The position numbers and the translations under genes were made by a program. From DASSZN01 sp035702805 (GTDB lineage: Bacteria > Chloroflexota > Chloroflexia > Thermomicrobiales > Thermomicrobiaceae), in the NCBI GenBank assembly GCA_035702805.1, contig DASSZN010000058.1, forward strand, positions 1 through 17,765: DNA of 17,765 nt, read 5' to 3'. Below are positions 1 to 6,945 of the stretch, piece by piece. Numbering within the stretch: the first letter of the stretch is position 1; each line of letters opens with the position of its first letter. The notes under the pieces were generated by a model. It saw only the letters and a program-made list of their open reading frames with translations, was not told where the DNA came from and did not search any database.

Positions 1-13
1 CCACGGCGTCGGG

Positions 14-19
14 TATCAT
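14..19 (+). promoter_or_regulatory. possible -10 box for the MBL-fold gene
   Basis: TATCAT lies about 45 bases before the ATG at 65 and matches five of six positions of the bacterial -10 consensus. The matching -35 position would fall outside the window, so the promoter cannot be confirmed. A transcript from here would have a leader of roughly 38 bases containing the ribosome binding site. Confidence 0.25.
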
Positions 20-64
20 GGTGACGGATCAGCCTGATCTACTCGTACACGGGAGGGAGTCACG

Positions 65-766
65 ATGCGGCTCTACGTGCTCCAGCTTGGACTGAGTGCG
101 ACCGGCTCGCCGGTGCCGGGTTACCTCATCCAGACCGACGACGGGAAGAACGTCCTCGTGGATACGGGCTACGATGAGTCGTACTACCGGCGCGAGGGTC
201 CAGACGGCCGCACCGGGGAGGCGAACTGGGTGGTGAACCGCCTCGCCGAGATCGGACTGAAGCCGGACGACATCGACTACGTGGTCTCCACCCACCTCGA
301 TGGCGACCACGCGGGCAGCCACGACCAGTTCCCGAACTCCGAGTTCGTGGTGCAGCGCGCGCACGACGAGGCGGCACGCGGCGGGATGGAGCGGTTCCAG
401 CGGACAAGGCCGCAGTGGGACCGGCCGGGGATGCGCTATCGACTGGTGGACGGCGACACCGAGCTGCTGCCGGGCATCGAGCTGATCGAGACCAGCGGTC
501 ACGTGCCTGGGCACCAGTCGGTGCTGGTGCGGCTGCCGAAGACGGGGCCGGTGCTGCTGGCGATCGACGCTATGTCGCAGTCCTTCGAGGGGTACACGCC
601 GGAGACGCGTCCGACCGGGAGCTACGACGCCGACCCTGAGGGGACGCGGCGCAGCACGCGCAAACTGGTGGACCTGGCGGAGCGCGAGGGGGTCACCCTG
701 ACGATCTACGGCCACGACGCCGAGAAGTGGAAGCCCCTGAAGAAGTCGCCGGACTACTACGAGTAG
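65..766 (+). CDS. MBL-fold hydrolase, N-acyl homoserine lactonase-like
   Basis: This 233-residue protein has the metallo-beta-lactamase fold of the AHL-lactonase (AiiA-like) group, soluble di-metal hydrolases that open lactone or similar ester rings. Visible elements are VLVDTG (30-35), the metal motif THLDGDHAGSH (76-86), SGHVPGH (144-150), LAIDAM with Asp169, and a late YGHD with His217. The motif is H77-x-D79-x-D81-H82, so the second His of canonical HxHxDH is Asp, which changes one ligand of metal site 1. The ATG at 65 is fixed by GGAGGG at 52-57, seven bases upstream. Length is normal for the family. The nearest downstream gene is 415 bases away, so it is probably monocistronic. The fold is certain; the substrate is not, and the AHL assignment is family inference only. 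A general esterase or lactonase is equally possible. Confidence 0.82.
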   Translation: MRLYVLQLGLSATGSPVPGYLIQTDDGKNVLVDTGYDESYYRREGPDGRTGEANWVVNRLAEIGLKPDDIDYVVSTHLDGDHAGSHDQFPNSEFVVQRAHDEAARGGMERFQRTRPQWDRPGMRYRLVDGDTELLPGIELIETSGHVPGHQSVLVRLPKTGPVLLAIDAMSQSFEGYTPETRPTGSYDADPEGTRRSTRKLVDLAEREGVTLTIYGHDAEKWKPLKKSPDYYE

Positions 767-1181
767 CCGAGCTGGTCCAGGCGCCGTCGGCGACGAAGGT
801 CACCGGCGGTGCCCGACCGGACGCGTCGTCCATGCGCGGCTCCCAGTCCGCTCGCCACGTTCTGCGACTGATCCGCGCGCCATCGCCACGCGGCGTCCTC
901 GTTCACCCGCGAAGCCGCGCGTAGCGCATCCGCGAACTCCAGGGAACAGGACGCCGAACGCGATGGGCTGCTGTCCAGCGGTTCGTGCGCGCAACGCGAC
1001 TCTTGAACGCGCCCCGTTCCGGCGTCACGCGCCACGTTTGGGACTTGTCGGCCGGTGCGCGGTGTATCAGTATCCCCCGAATCCTGAACGCGAACCGTTG
1101 CGCGGGTGCCATCGCGCGCCGTGCGGCACCCGCGTCGCGGTCCGGAGCGCGCAGCCACCGCATACAGAGGAGGACGGGCCG
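767..1181. other. 415-base spacer without a supported gene
   Basis: No credible coding region was found here. Open frames on both strands are Arg-rich, lack ribosome binding sites and resemble no family. The heptamer GAACGCG occurs three times on the plus strand (956-962, 1005-1011, 1086-1092). A weak promoter-like pair, TTGTCG at 1045-1050 and CAGTAT at 1068-1073 with a 17-base spacer, could drive the following gene with a leader of about 100 bases, but the -10 match is poor. It may also hold remnants of a lost gene. Confidence 0.5.
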
Positions 1182-1697
1182 ATGGCCGACGGACAGATCC
1201 ACCCCTATCGCTCCCCGGACGAGGTCGAGGAACTCGTCAACCGGCTGCACCAGGGCATTCCCCACCTGGTCCACCCTCAAGAGATCATCGAGCGGGCGCG
1301 CCAGGAGCGGCCGGCGATCGGCCGCTTCAACGGCTGGCTGGCCGACCACATCGTCGGCATGGCCGGCACGATGGCCTTCTTCTACCTGCTCTGCTTCATC
1401 CTCGGCGGATGGGCGCTGTGGCAGGCGGGAATCCTCCATGACCGCGGCTTCGACCCTTACCCGTTCTCGTTCCTCTTCTTCATCCTGGGCGGGATCATGC
1501 AGTCCCTCTTCGTGCCGACCATGCTCACCGCCTCGAACCGCACCGCGGAGCGCGACCGTATCAAGGATGAGGCCGACCACCGGGCGTGGTCTCACCTCTA
1601 CGAGGTCAACGATGAGCAGCTCGAGCTGCTGCGCCGGCTCGGGGCCTGGCTCGACCAGCAGGAAGCAGCGTCCGGGTCGCCGGTCGCGGGGGACTGA
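1182..1697 (+). CDS. DUF1003 family membrane protein
   Basis: The 171-residue protein matches DUF1003, a widespread bacterial inner-membrane family of unknown function. Its central part has the family look: GRFNGWLADHIVGMAGTM (47-64) leading into a first membrane segment at about 60-83, then FDPYPFSFLFFIL (90-102) opening a second at about 94-114, then the conserved SNRTAERDRIKDEADHRAW (118-136) on the cytoplasmic side. The N-terminal 45 residues and the charged, Gln/Glu-rich C-terminus (142-171) are predicted soluble. The frame is open further upstream, but the ATG at 1182 is chosen because AGAGGAGG (1166-1173) sits eight bases before it and the family homology starts just after it. The gene converges on the CYTH gene with a hairpin at the junction. 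No function can be given beyond membrane location. Confidence 0.88.
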   Translation: MADGQIHPYRSPDEVEELVNRLHQGIPHLVHPQEIIERARQERPAIGRFNGWLADHIVGMAGTMAFFYLLCFILGGWALWQAGILHDRGFDPYPFSFLFFILGGIMQSLFVPTMLTASNRTAERDRIKDEADHRAWSHLYEVNDEQLELLRRLGAWLDQQEAASGSPVAGD

Positions 1698-1698
1698 C

Positions 1699-1726
1699 GG
1701 GGCCGAGCACGCTGTGCGTCAGCCCC
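1699..1726. terminator. bidirectional hairpin at a convergent gene junction
   Basis: GGGGC (1699-1703) pairs with GCCCC (1722-1726), and inside it GCAC (1707-1710 region) pairs with GTGC (1714-1717) around a GCT loop, with a small internal loop between the two stems. It sits just after the DUF1003 stop and overlaps the stop of the opposing CYTH gene, so it could terminate both transcripts. No U-tract follows, which is common in GC-rich genomes but lowers confidence. Confidence 0.4.
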
Positions 1727-2246
1727 GGTGCCGTTCCAGTAGGTCGACGTAGCTGACGGGAACCGGCTCGGCCGCGTCGAGGCCGAGCGCCTGTTTGGCC
1801 AGCTCGTGCTCGGCCGTCGCCTCGGCCTCGGTCTGCGTCGTCAGCACCGTCTCGAGCTCGACGAAGCTCCCCAGTCCCTCGACGCGGTCGAGGTGGATGC
1901 GGGTCGCGCCGTGGACGAAGAGCCGGCGCTCCTTGGCGACCACGGCGCGTACGCCCAGCGCGGTGCCGAGCGCCGCCAGCAGGCCGGCGGCGTCGGCGAC
2001 CTCGACCAGACGGTAGTGGGAGTGACGGCTGCCCGGCGCGTCGGCCCGTCGGTAGGCGATGAGAGTACCGCCGGGGCGACCCTCGGTCTGGCGGAGCTTG
2101 AGGCGGCCCTGCGGCACGGCGAAGTAGGTGTCGACGTCGCGGCGCGTGCCCTCGTCTCGCGCGCCGAGACCGCGGGCGCGCGCCAGCACGTCGCCGAGGT
2201 CCACGACCCGAACCTTCAGCTCCAGGTTGCGCCGTGGCGCCGTCAT
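1719..2246 (-). CDS. CYTH domain protein (class IV adenylate cyclase / triphosphatase superfamily)
   Basis: The 175-residue protein is a single CYTH (CyaB-thiamine triphosphatase) domain, a beta-tunnel enzyme that binds a nucleotide or inorganic triphosphate with two divalent metals. The N-terminal signature is RNLELKVRV (6-14), giving Glu9 and Lys11; the first acidic residue of ExExK is Asn7, as is common in the class IV cyclase-like subgroup. Tunnel residues follow: RLKLRQ (48-53), YRR (65-67), KERRLF (105-110), RIHLDRVEGLGSFVELE (116-132) with Glu130 and Glu132, and SYVDLL near the end. The reading frame extends 36 residues upstream, but those residues would be encoded by the tandem repeats. 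The ATG at 2246, preceded by a G-rich stretch, matches the family start. It could make cAMP or cleave triphosphates; the sequence does not decide. It is divergent from the FAD oxidoreductase gene. Confidence 0.87.
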   Translation of the reverse strand: MTAPRRNLELKVRVVDLGDVLARARGLGARDEGTRRDVDTYFAVPQGRLKLRQTEGRPGGTLIAYRRADAPGSRHSHYRLVEVADAAGLLAALGTALGVRAVVAKERRLFVHGATRIHLDRVEGLGSFVELETVLTTQTEAEATAEHELAKQALGLDAAEPVPVSYVDLLERHRG

Positions 2247-2263
2247 CGTCGCCCCCCACGAAT

Positions 2264-2287
2264 ACGTGAACACGTGAACACGTGAAC
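2264..2287. repeat. three perfect tandem copies of ACGTGAAC (candidate operator)
   Basis: The 8-base unit ACGTGAAC occurs three times with no gap (2264-2271, 2272-2279, 2280-2287), creating two CACGTG palindromes eight bases apart at the unit junctions. It lies 17 bases upstream of the CYTH start and about 135 bases upstream of the FAD oxidoreductase start, in the only shared control region of these divergent genes. An 8-base period is not one helical turn, so a multimeric or overlapping binding mode would be needed. Slippage expansion of a single site is the alternative. Confidence 0.6.
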
Positions 2288-2319
2288 CGTTGCCGACCGG
2301 ACCGGCTCGGTCGCTGCGG

Positions 2320-2325
2320 TAAGAT
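2320..2325 (+). promoter_or_regulatory. possible -10 box for the FAD oxidoreductase gene
   Basis: TAAGAT followed by GCGG resembles the -10 regions seen elsewhere in this window. No good -35 box is found at 16-18 bases; TTGCCG at 2290-2295 is 24 bases away. The tandem ACGTGAAC repeats end 32 bases upstream, a position typical of an activator site compensating for a weak -35. The leader would be about 90 bases long. Confidence 0.25.
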
Positions 2326-2421
2326 GCGGCTCGACCAGCGTGCCCGCCGATCACGCAGCTACCGTCCTGCTCGAGCCGTGCACGGCTGGTCCGGAGTCAT
2401 GGTACCGGAGAGGGAGGTCGC

Positions 2422-3606
2422 ATGGAGACGGCGGACGTGGTCGTGATCGGTGCCGGCGCGAACGGGACGAGCACGGCCTGGCACCTGGCTCACGCCGGGG
2501 TCAAGCGGGTGGTGGTGGTCGAGCGGCGGCACATCGGGGCCGGCGCGACCGGCAAGAGCGGCGCGCTGGTGCGCACGCACTACACCAACGAGCCGGAGAC
2601 GCGCCTGGCCTTCGAGAGCCACAGGTACTTCACCAACTGGGGCGACGTCGTCGGCGGAGAGTGCGGCTTCCAGCGCGTCGGCCTGCTCGTCTTCGTCGCG
2701 CCGGACTACGACGACCAACTCGAGGCCAACGTGGCCATGCACCGGGAGGTCGGCGCCAACGCGCACCTGATCTCGCCCGAGCAGGCGCGCGAGCTCGACC
2801 CCTCGCTCTGGGCTGGGGACGTCAAGCGCCTCGCCTACGAGCCCGACTCGGGTTTCGCCGACCCCAATGCGACGGTCTTCTCGTTTGCGCGCGGTGCCGA
2901 AGCGATGGGGGTCCGCTTCAAGCTGGATACCGCCGTCACCCGCGTGCGCGTCGAGGGCGACCGCATCTGGGGCGTCGAGACGACGGACGGGACCATCGAG
3001 GCGCCGGTAGTGGTGGTCGCGGCCGGCGCCTGGGCCAACCAGTTGCTCAACCCGCTCGGCATCGACCTGGGCATGGCGCCGAGCCTGGCGCGGGTCAGCG
3101 TGTTTCGCTGGGCGTACGAGCGCTCGGCCCAGCACCTGACCTACATCGACCGGATCAACCACACCTGGGCGCGCCCGACCGACGGCAACTCCACCCTGAT
3201 CGGCGGCGAGGAGGGCGTGCGGCCGGCGGCCGACCCCAGCACCTTCGCCGAGGCGGTCTCCCAGGACTACATCGACCAGTGCCGCGCCCACCTGATCCGG
3301 CGCTGGCCGGTCATGCGCCACGCCAGCGTGCGCGGCAACTGGCAGGGCGTGCTGATGCGCAGCCCGGACGACCGGCCGGTCATCGATCGGCTGCCGCAGG
3401 TCGAGGGGCTCTACTGCATGACGGGCGACAGCGGGACGTCGTTCAAGACCAGCCCGGCCATCGGCAAGTGCCTGGCGGAGTGGATCACCGCGGGGCGGCC
3501 GAAGACGGTGGACCTGACGCCGTTCCGCTCGACCCGCTTCGCCGAGGGGAAGCCCTGGCGGGACGTGAACGACTACGGTGTCTCTTCGGCCACCATCTCG
3601 CGCTGA
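2422..3606 (+). CDS. FAD-dependent amino acid/amine oxidoreductase (DAO family)
   Basis: The 394-residue protein belongs to the DAO superfamily (sarcosine oxidase beta subunit, glycine oxidase, D-amino acid dehydrogenase), flavoenzymes that oxidise the C-N bond of amino acids or N-methyl amines. The N-terminal Rossmann FAD site is VVVIGAGANGTSTAWHL (6-22) with Gly10, Gly12 and Gly15; Glu34 ends the second strand for ribose binding. GATGKSGALVRTHY (41-54) is the conserved FAD loop. VVVVAAGAWANQLL closes the dinucleotide fold, and GDSGTSFKTSPAIGKCLAEWI is the usual C-terminal flavin-contacting segment. There is no signal peptide, so it is cytoplasmic or loosely membrane-associated. GGGAGG at 2412-2417 sets the ATG at 2422. 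Its stop lies six bases from that of the convergent MFS gene. The substrate is unknown; the pattern is nearest to sarcosine/dimethylglycine-type oxidases. Confidence 0.88.
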   Translation: METADVVVIGAGANGTSTAWHLAHAGVKRVVVVERRHIGAGATGKSGALVRTHYTNEPETRLAFESHRYFTNWGDVVGGECGFQRVGLLVFVAPDYDDQLEANVAMHREVGANAHLISPEQARELDPSLWAGDVKRLAYEPDSGFADPNATVFSFARGAEAMGVRFKLDTAVTRVRVEGDRIWGVETTDGTIEAPVVVVAAGAWANQLLNPLGIDLGMAPSLARVSVFRWAYERSAQHLTYIDRINHTWARPTDGNSTLIGGEEGVRPAADPSTFAEAVSQDYIDQCRAHLIRRWPVMRHASVRGNWQGVLMRSPDDRPVIDRLPQVEGLYCMTGDSGTSFKTSPAIGKCLAEWITAGRPKTVDLTPFRSTRFAEGKPWRDVNDYGVSSATISR

Positions 3607-3622
3607 CGCGGGTCAGGCCGCG
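3607..3622. terminator. small hairpin at the FAD oxidoreductase/MFS junction
   Basis: CGCGG (3607-3611) can pair with CCGCG (3618-3622) around a six-base loop that contains the MFS stop codon. It is the only fold visible between two convergent genes whose stops are six bases apart. The five-base stem and lack of a U-tract make it weak. Confidence 0.25.
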
Positions 3623-4812
3623 GGCTCGACGTGCGTGGCCTCGGGGATCGACCCGCGGCGGGCCAGGCCGGCGAGGACGACAACCAGCGCGAGGATCAGC
3701 GCGGCACCGACCAGCATGGGCTCCCGGGGGTCGCGCGCGTAGAGGAGCCCGGCGACCACGGGACCAAGGGCGTAGCCCGCGCCACTGAGGATCTCGGCGA
3801 GCGCGTAGGCGCGCCCGCGGAAGGTCGCCGACGCGACGCCGCTCAGCGCCGCCTCGAATAGCGTCCAGGTCGCGAAGAAGCCGCCCAGGAGGACGTAGGC
3901 CGCGGCGAAGGCCGCGAGTCGGCCCCCACCTACCACCAGGACCATCGCGCCCACGACGCTGAGGAGGGCCAGCGCGATCCCGGGAACGGGCCGCCGGAAG
4001 CGCGGCACGCGGTGGACGATCAGCCCGAGCGCGATGCTGCCGACTGCCGAGAGGGCACCGAACGCGCCGATCACCCCGTCGCTCACGCCGTGGACGTCGT
4101 GGAGGTAGTTCGGCACGAAGGTCGCGCCGAGGGTCACGCAGAAGATGGCGGCCATCTCGAGGAGGCACCAGCGCAGGATGGGAGTCTGGCGGAGCGTCGA
4201 GCGGTAGGTGACCCGCTCGGCCTCGGCGTCGACCGGGGGCGGGGCCGGCACGGGAACGCGGGCGAACAGCGCGGCCGTGACCAGGGTGAGCGCGGCCGCG
4301 AAGACGAACACCGCGCGCAGCCCGACCCGGGCGGCGATCAACCCGCCGAGCCCGGGCGCCACCAGCAGCCCGATGGACGGGGCGACCGTGTTGATCAGCG
4401 TGAAGGTGCGCACGCGCTGCGGGCCGTGGCCGGCGATGGCCGCTACCGTCGCGAGGATGGCCGGGAACGAGGCCGCGCCGCAGGCGAACACCAGCCCGGC
4501 GGGTAGGAGCTGCCACCAGGTGCGAGACACCGCGTAGGCGACCAGGCCCGCCACCATCAGCAGTTGCCCGCCGACGATGATGCGTCCCGCCGGGACGCGG
4601 TCGGTGAGCATGCCGCTGGGCACCACGGCGACCAACCGGATCGCGCTGACGAGCCCCAGCACGAGGCCGACCTCGCGCGGCGAGGCGCCGAGGGCAGCAA
4701 TGTAGAGCGGCCAGAGCGTCTGGTAGCTGCCAAACGCTCCCTGCCCGGTCATCATCGCGGCGAACATGCGGTGGCGCGCCTGCGTGGCCATCGACCGCGT
4801 CGCGGTCTGCAT
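3613..4812 (-). CDS. MFS transporter
   Basis: This 399-residue integral membrane protein is a 12-helix major facilitator. Hydrophobic segments are visible at about 25-45, 48-68, 79-97, 102-127, 138-160, 166-185, then after a charged loop (190-212) at 213-235, 246-266, 276-296, 300-320, 338-358 and 366-384. The loop between helices 2 and 3, SGMLTDRVPAGRI (66-78), is the MFS motif A and identifies a proton-coupled secondary carrier. The N-terminal AFGSYQTLWPLYIAALGASPREVG resembles multidrug or sugar effluxers. The frame opens at a GTG at 4827 without a ribosome binding site; the ATG at 4812 is preferred because GAGG lies nine bases before it. It follows the ABC permease gene by 76 bases on the same strand and could share its transcript, suggesting a joint export role. 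The substrate cannot be read from sequence. Confidence 0.88.
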   Translation of the reverse strand: MQTATRSMATQARHRMFAAMMTGQGAFGSYQTLWPLYIAALGASPREVGLVLGLVSAIRLVAVVPSGMLTDRVPAGRIIVGGQLLMVAGLVAYAVSRTWWQLLPAGLVFACGAASFPAILATVAAIAGHGPQRVRTFTLINTVAPSIGLLVAPGLGGLIAARVGLRAVFVFAAALTLVTAALFARVPVPAPPPVDAEAERVTYRSTLRQTPILRWCLLEMAAIFCVTLGATFVPNYLHDVHGVSDGVIGAFGALSAVGSIALGLIVHRVPRFRRPVPGIALALLSVVGAMVLVVGGGRLAAFAAAYVLLGGFFATWTLFEAALSGVASATFRGRAYALAEILSGAGYALGPVVAGLLYARDPREPMLVGAALILALVVVLAGLARRGSIPEATHVEPAA

Positions 4813-4834
4813 GCGTCTCGACCTCACGGGCGAT

Positions 4835-4865
4835 CCGGGGCGGTCCTCGACGCGGTCCGTCCCGG
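4835..4865 (-). other. imperfect hairpin between ABC permease and MFS genes
   Basis: CCGGGGCGG (4835-4843) and CCGTCCCGG (4857-4865) form a nine-base stem with one mismatch on the minus strand and a 13-base loop. It lies in the 76-base gap between the permease stop and the MFS start, where it could act as a partial terminator or mRNA-processing site within the operon. Confidence 0.25.
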
Positions 4866-4888
4866 GCGAACTGCCGGCTGGGCGGGGA

Positions 4889-5668
4889 TCAGCGCTGGCC
4901 CAGGACCTCCTCGCGGCGCCAGGTGGATGCCGCGAGCCAGGTGAGGACGACGTCGGCCGCGAAGAGCGTCACCACGGCCGCGGCCACCGCCAGTCCGCCC
5001 CAGCTGCGCAGGGCGAAGCCAAGCACGGCGATCGCGCCCCAGAAGGGGATCAGCGCCAGCCCGCTGATCTGCTGGGCCGTGTTGAACGTGCGGACGCGCG
5101 ACGAGATCAGGCTCGCGATGACCGTCTCGAACAGCGCGGATGCCGGCACCAGTGCCACCATGCCGAGAGCCAGGCCGACGGGCAGCAGGCGCAGATCTCC
5201 GAGGCCGACGGTCAGGAGCAGCGTGCCGAGGTAGGCGAGCTCGGCCACGACCGAGAACACGATCGCCGGCACCACCGACCCCAGGACCTTGCCGCCGAAG
5301 ATGGCCAGGTTCGAGGCGGGCGAGGCGAGGAGCGGTGTCAGGTTGCCCTGCTCCTTCTCACCGGCAAACTGCCCTGCCGCCACGCCGATGGCGGCCGACG
5401 ACGGCAGCAGCCCGATGATGAGGAGGTAGACCGCCAGGAGTTGCCCGAGCGCCGAGGACGGAGTGCTCGCAGCGGCCGGCAGTACCGTGGTGAGCACCAG
5501 CCCGGCCGGGAGGACGAGCGCGAAGAAGAGGCTGACGATGACGGTCAGCCGGTCGTGCAGCGCCTCCAGCGCCCCGCGGCGGGCAATCAGGAGCGTCGAG
5601 CGGAGGTCGCCGGGGGGCGTGAGGGGGCGTCCGGCGGCGGCCAGTCGGGGCAGTTCACGCCGGCTCAC
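4889..5668 (-). CDS. ABC-2 type exporter permease (NatB-like)
   Basis: The 259-residue protein is the membrane subunit of an ABC-2 exporter of the NatB/YhaP type. A cytoplasmic N-terminus with DLRSTLLIARRGALEALHDR (21-40) leads to membrane segments near 43-62 and 75-98. These are followed by the hallmark cytoplasmic stretch AGQFAGEKEQGNLTPLLASP (98-117) that couples to the ATPase, and then by segments near 128-155, 160-185, 203-220 and 225-247. The frame extends far upstream inside the ATPase gene. The GTG at 5668 is chosen because it forms a GTGA overlap with the ATPase stop, the usual sign of translational coupling. NatB proper is about 390 residues with a large extracytoplasmic loop; this one is short and lacks that loop. 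Exported substrate unknown; sodium export by analogy is only one possibility. Confidence 0.86.
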   Translation of the reverse strand: MSRRELPRLAAAGRPLTPPGDLRSTLLIARRGALEALHDRLTVIVSLFFALVLPAGLVLTTVLPAAASTPSSALGQLLAVYLLIIGLLPSSAAIGVAAGQFAGEKEQGNLTPLLASPASNLAIFGGKVLGSVVPAIVFSVVAELAYLGTLLLTVGLGDLRLLPVGLALGMVALVPASALFETVIASLISSRVRTFNTAQQISGLALIPFWGAIAVLGFALRSWGGLAVAAAVVTLFAADVVLTWLAASTWRREEVLGQR

Positions 5669-6633
5669 GGCGCCGCCTCCTCGCTCCCGGTGACGGGCAG
5701 GGCCGCCGGATCGATCTCCGACATCGCGGCGGCGTAGGCCTCCTCGAGCGTCCTCACCTCGCAGGTCACGCTGACGACGCTCGCCCCGGTCGCGACCAGG
5801 CGCGAGATGGCGAGCGGGTTGACCTCGGTAGGCCGGCGCGTTCGGAAGTCGAGGTGCCCGGCACCGTCGACCCTGAGATCGTCCAGTCCCTCGACGCGCG
5901 CCAGCGCCGCCACCGCACCGGGGCACGGGATCGCGAGTTCGACACGGACGCGCGTCTCGGTGGAGCTTCCCGCGCGGAGCCCCGCCGGGGTACCACGGGC
6001 TACCAGGCGGCCGTGGCGGATGATCGCGACCTCGTCGGCCAGTCGCTCGGCCTCGGCCAGGTCGTGGGTGGTCAGCACGATGCTGCGGCTCGCGTGCTTG
6101 AGTTCCAGGATGACGTCGCGCAGCGCCCGGGCGGCGAGGGGGTCGAGCCCCGACGTCGGCTCGTCGAGGAAGAGGACCTGCGGCTCGTGGAGGAGTGCGC
6201 GGGCGAGCGCGACCTTCTGCTTCATGCCCCGCGAGAAGCCGGCCATGCGGGCGCGGCGTTGCTCGTCGAGCGCAAAGAAGCCCAGCAGGTCGTCGATGCG
6301 ACGACGACTGGCGTCACCGCTGAGCCCGTAGATCCGTCCGAAGAAGCCCAGGTAGTCGGGCATCGTCATCTGCTCGTACAGCCCGGGGACGTCGGTCACC
6401 AGACCGACGTGCCCGCGGACGGCGGCGGGGTCGTGCCGCACGTCGTAGCCGGCGACAGTCGCCGTTCCCGCGGTCGGCGTGAGCAAGCCGGCCAGCATGC
6501 GCACCGTCGTCGTCTTGCCCGCGCCGTTGGGACCGAGCAGCGCCAGGATCGCCCCGTCGGGCACGCGCAGCGACAGGTCGTCGACCGCGACCAGATCGCC
6601 GAAACGACGCGTGAGGCCGACCGCCTCGATCAC
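5665..6633 (-). CDS. ABC transporter ATP-binding protein (NatA/CcmA-like)
   Basis: The 322-residue protein is the nucleotide-binding subunit of the exporter. It shows Walker A GPNGAGKTT (34-42), signature FSRGMKQKVALARAL (133-147), Walker B VLFLDEPTSGLDP (153-165) and the switch His190 in LTTHD. At the Q-loop the sequence is LVTDVPGLYEQMT (79-90), with no Gln at the usual place, a feature also seen in other NatA-type exporters. A C-terminal extension (about 225-322) is the DUF4162-like regulatory part common in this group. The start is a GTG at 6633 with GGAGGG centred about nine bases upstream. The next gene, the permease, starts inside its stop codon. The promoter at 6682-6711 gives a leader of about 42 bases containing a perfect 12-base palindrome. 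Role is ATP-driven export; the substrate is unknown. Confidence 0.93.
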   Translation of the reverse strand: MIEAVGLTRRFGDLVAVDDLSLRVPDGAILALLGPNGAGKTTTVRMLAGLLTPTAGTATVAGYDVRHDPAAVRGHVGLVTDVPGLYEQMTMPDYLGFFGRIYGLSGDASRRRIDDLLGFFALDEQRRARMAGFSRGMKQKVALARALLHEPQVLFLDEPTSGLDPLAARALRDVILELKHASRSIVLTTHDLAEAERLADEVAIIRHGRLVARGTPAGLRAGSSTETRVRVELAIPCPGAVAALARVEGLDDLRVDGAGHLDFRTRRPTEVNPLAISRLVATGASVVSVTCEVRTLEEAYAAAMSEIDPAALPVTGSEEAAP

Positions 6634-6660
6634 GTGCTACCCTCCATCGTGCAACGCCGT

Positions 6661-6672
6661 TCCCCGCGGGGA
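6661..6672. promoter_or_regulatory. 12-base perfect palindrome in the ABC operon leader
   Basis: TCCCCGCGGGGA is perfectly self-complementary and is flanked by AACG (6653-6656) and CGTT (6676-6679), an imperfect extension of the symmetry. It falls at or just after the predicted transcription start of the exporter operon (about 6675), a place where a dimeric repressor would block transcription. It could instead simply fold in the mRNA. Confidence 0.4.
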
Positions 6673-6681
6673 CGTCGTTCG

Positions 6682-6711
6682 ATGCTACTCGCCGGGTACC
6701 GCGGCTGCCAA
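6682..6711 (-). promoter_or_regulatory. sigma-70-type promoter of the ABC exporter operon
   Basis: On the minus strand TTGGCA (6706-6711, five of six consensus positions) and TAGCAT (6682-6687, four of six) are separated by 18 bases. Initiation would be near 6675, about 42 bases before the GTG at 6633. This is one of the best promoter matches in the window. Confidence 0.5.
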
Positions 6712-6945
6712 CCCGTCCGGTGGTACACGAGGAGCGCCACTCCGCGGCGGCTCGGCGGGGAGCGGCACCGGCGAGCGTGAGTCGCCGGGTGCCCACGCCA
6801 TCGGCATAACGGTGTCACCGCCGAGGACCGCGGTTGCGCGCCGTGTCGTGTGGGGCTGGGTGGGTCAGGTGAGGGTGCCCATCGGCGCCGGGTACCCAGT
6901 GCCCGGAGTTTTGGCCGAATCACGGTTTCTTCGCGGAGGGCTGCC

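Larger units (their letters stand above)
6634..6945. other. 312-base divergent control region
   Basis: This gap separates the ABC exporter operon (minus) from the PsiE-like gene (plus). Its left third holds the exporter promoter and palindrome. I see no convincing promoter for the PsiE-like gene, only its ribosome binding site GGAGGG at 6935-6940. Open frames that cross it are Arg/Gly/Pro-rich and unsupported. Confidence 0.5.

Noticed and set aside
757..1158. 133-codon minus-strand open frame in the 415-base spacer
   Set aside because: Arg-rich without hydrophobic core, ribosome site or recognisable motif; considered chance.
2340..3788. 482-codon plus-strand open frame overlapping the FAD oxidoreductase gene
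   Set aside because: It is the +1 shadow of a real gene, very rich in Arg, Gly and Pro, with no domain and no ribosome binding site.
6634..6645. Five-codon ATG...TGA frame just before the ABC ATPase start as a leader peptide
   Set aside because: Its ATG has no ribosome binding site and it spans the ATPase Shine-Dalgarno; too short to support.
6662..6671. CCCCGCGGGG as an intrinsic terminator
   Set aside because: It has no loop, lies in a 5' leader rather than after a gene, and is not followed by a U-tract; kept only as a possible operator.
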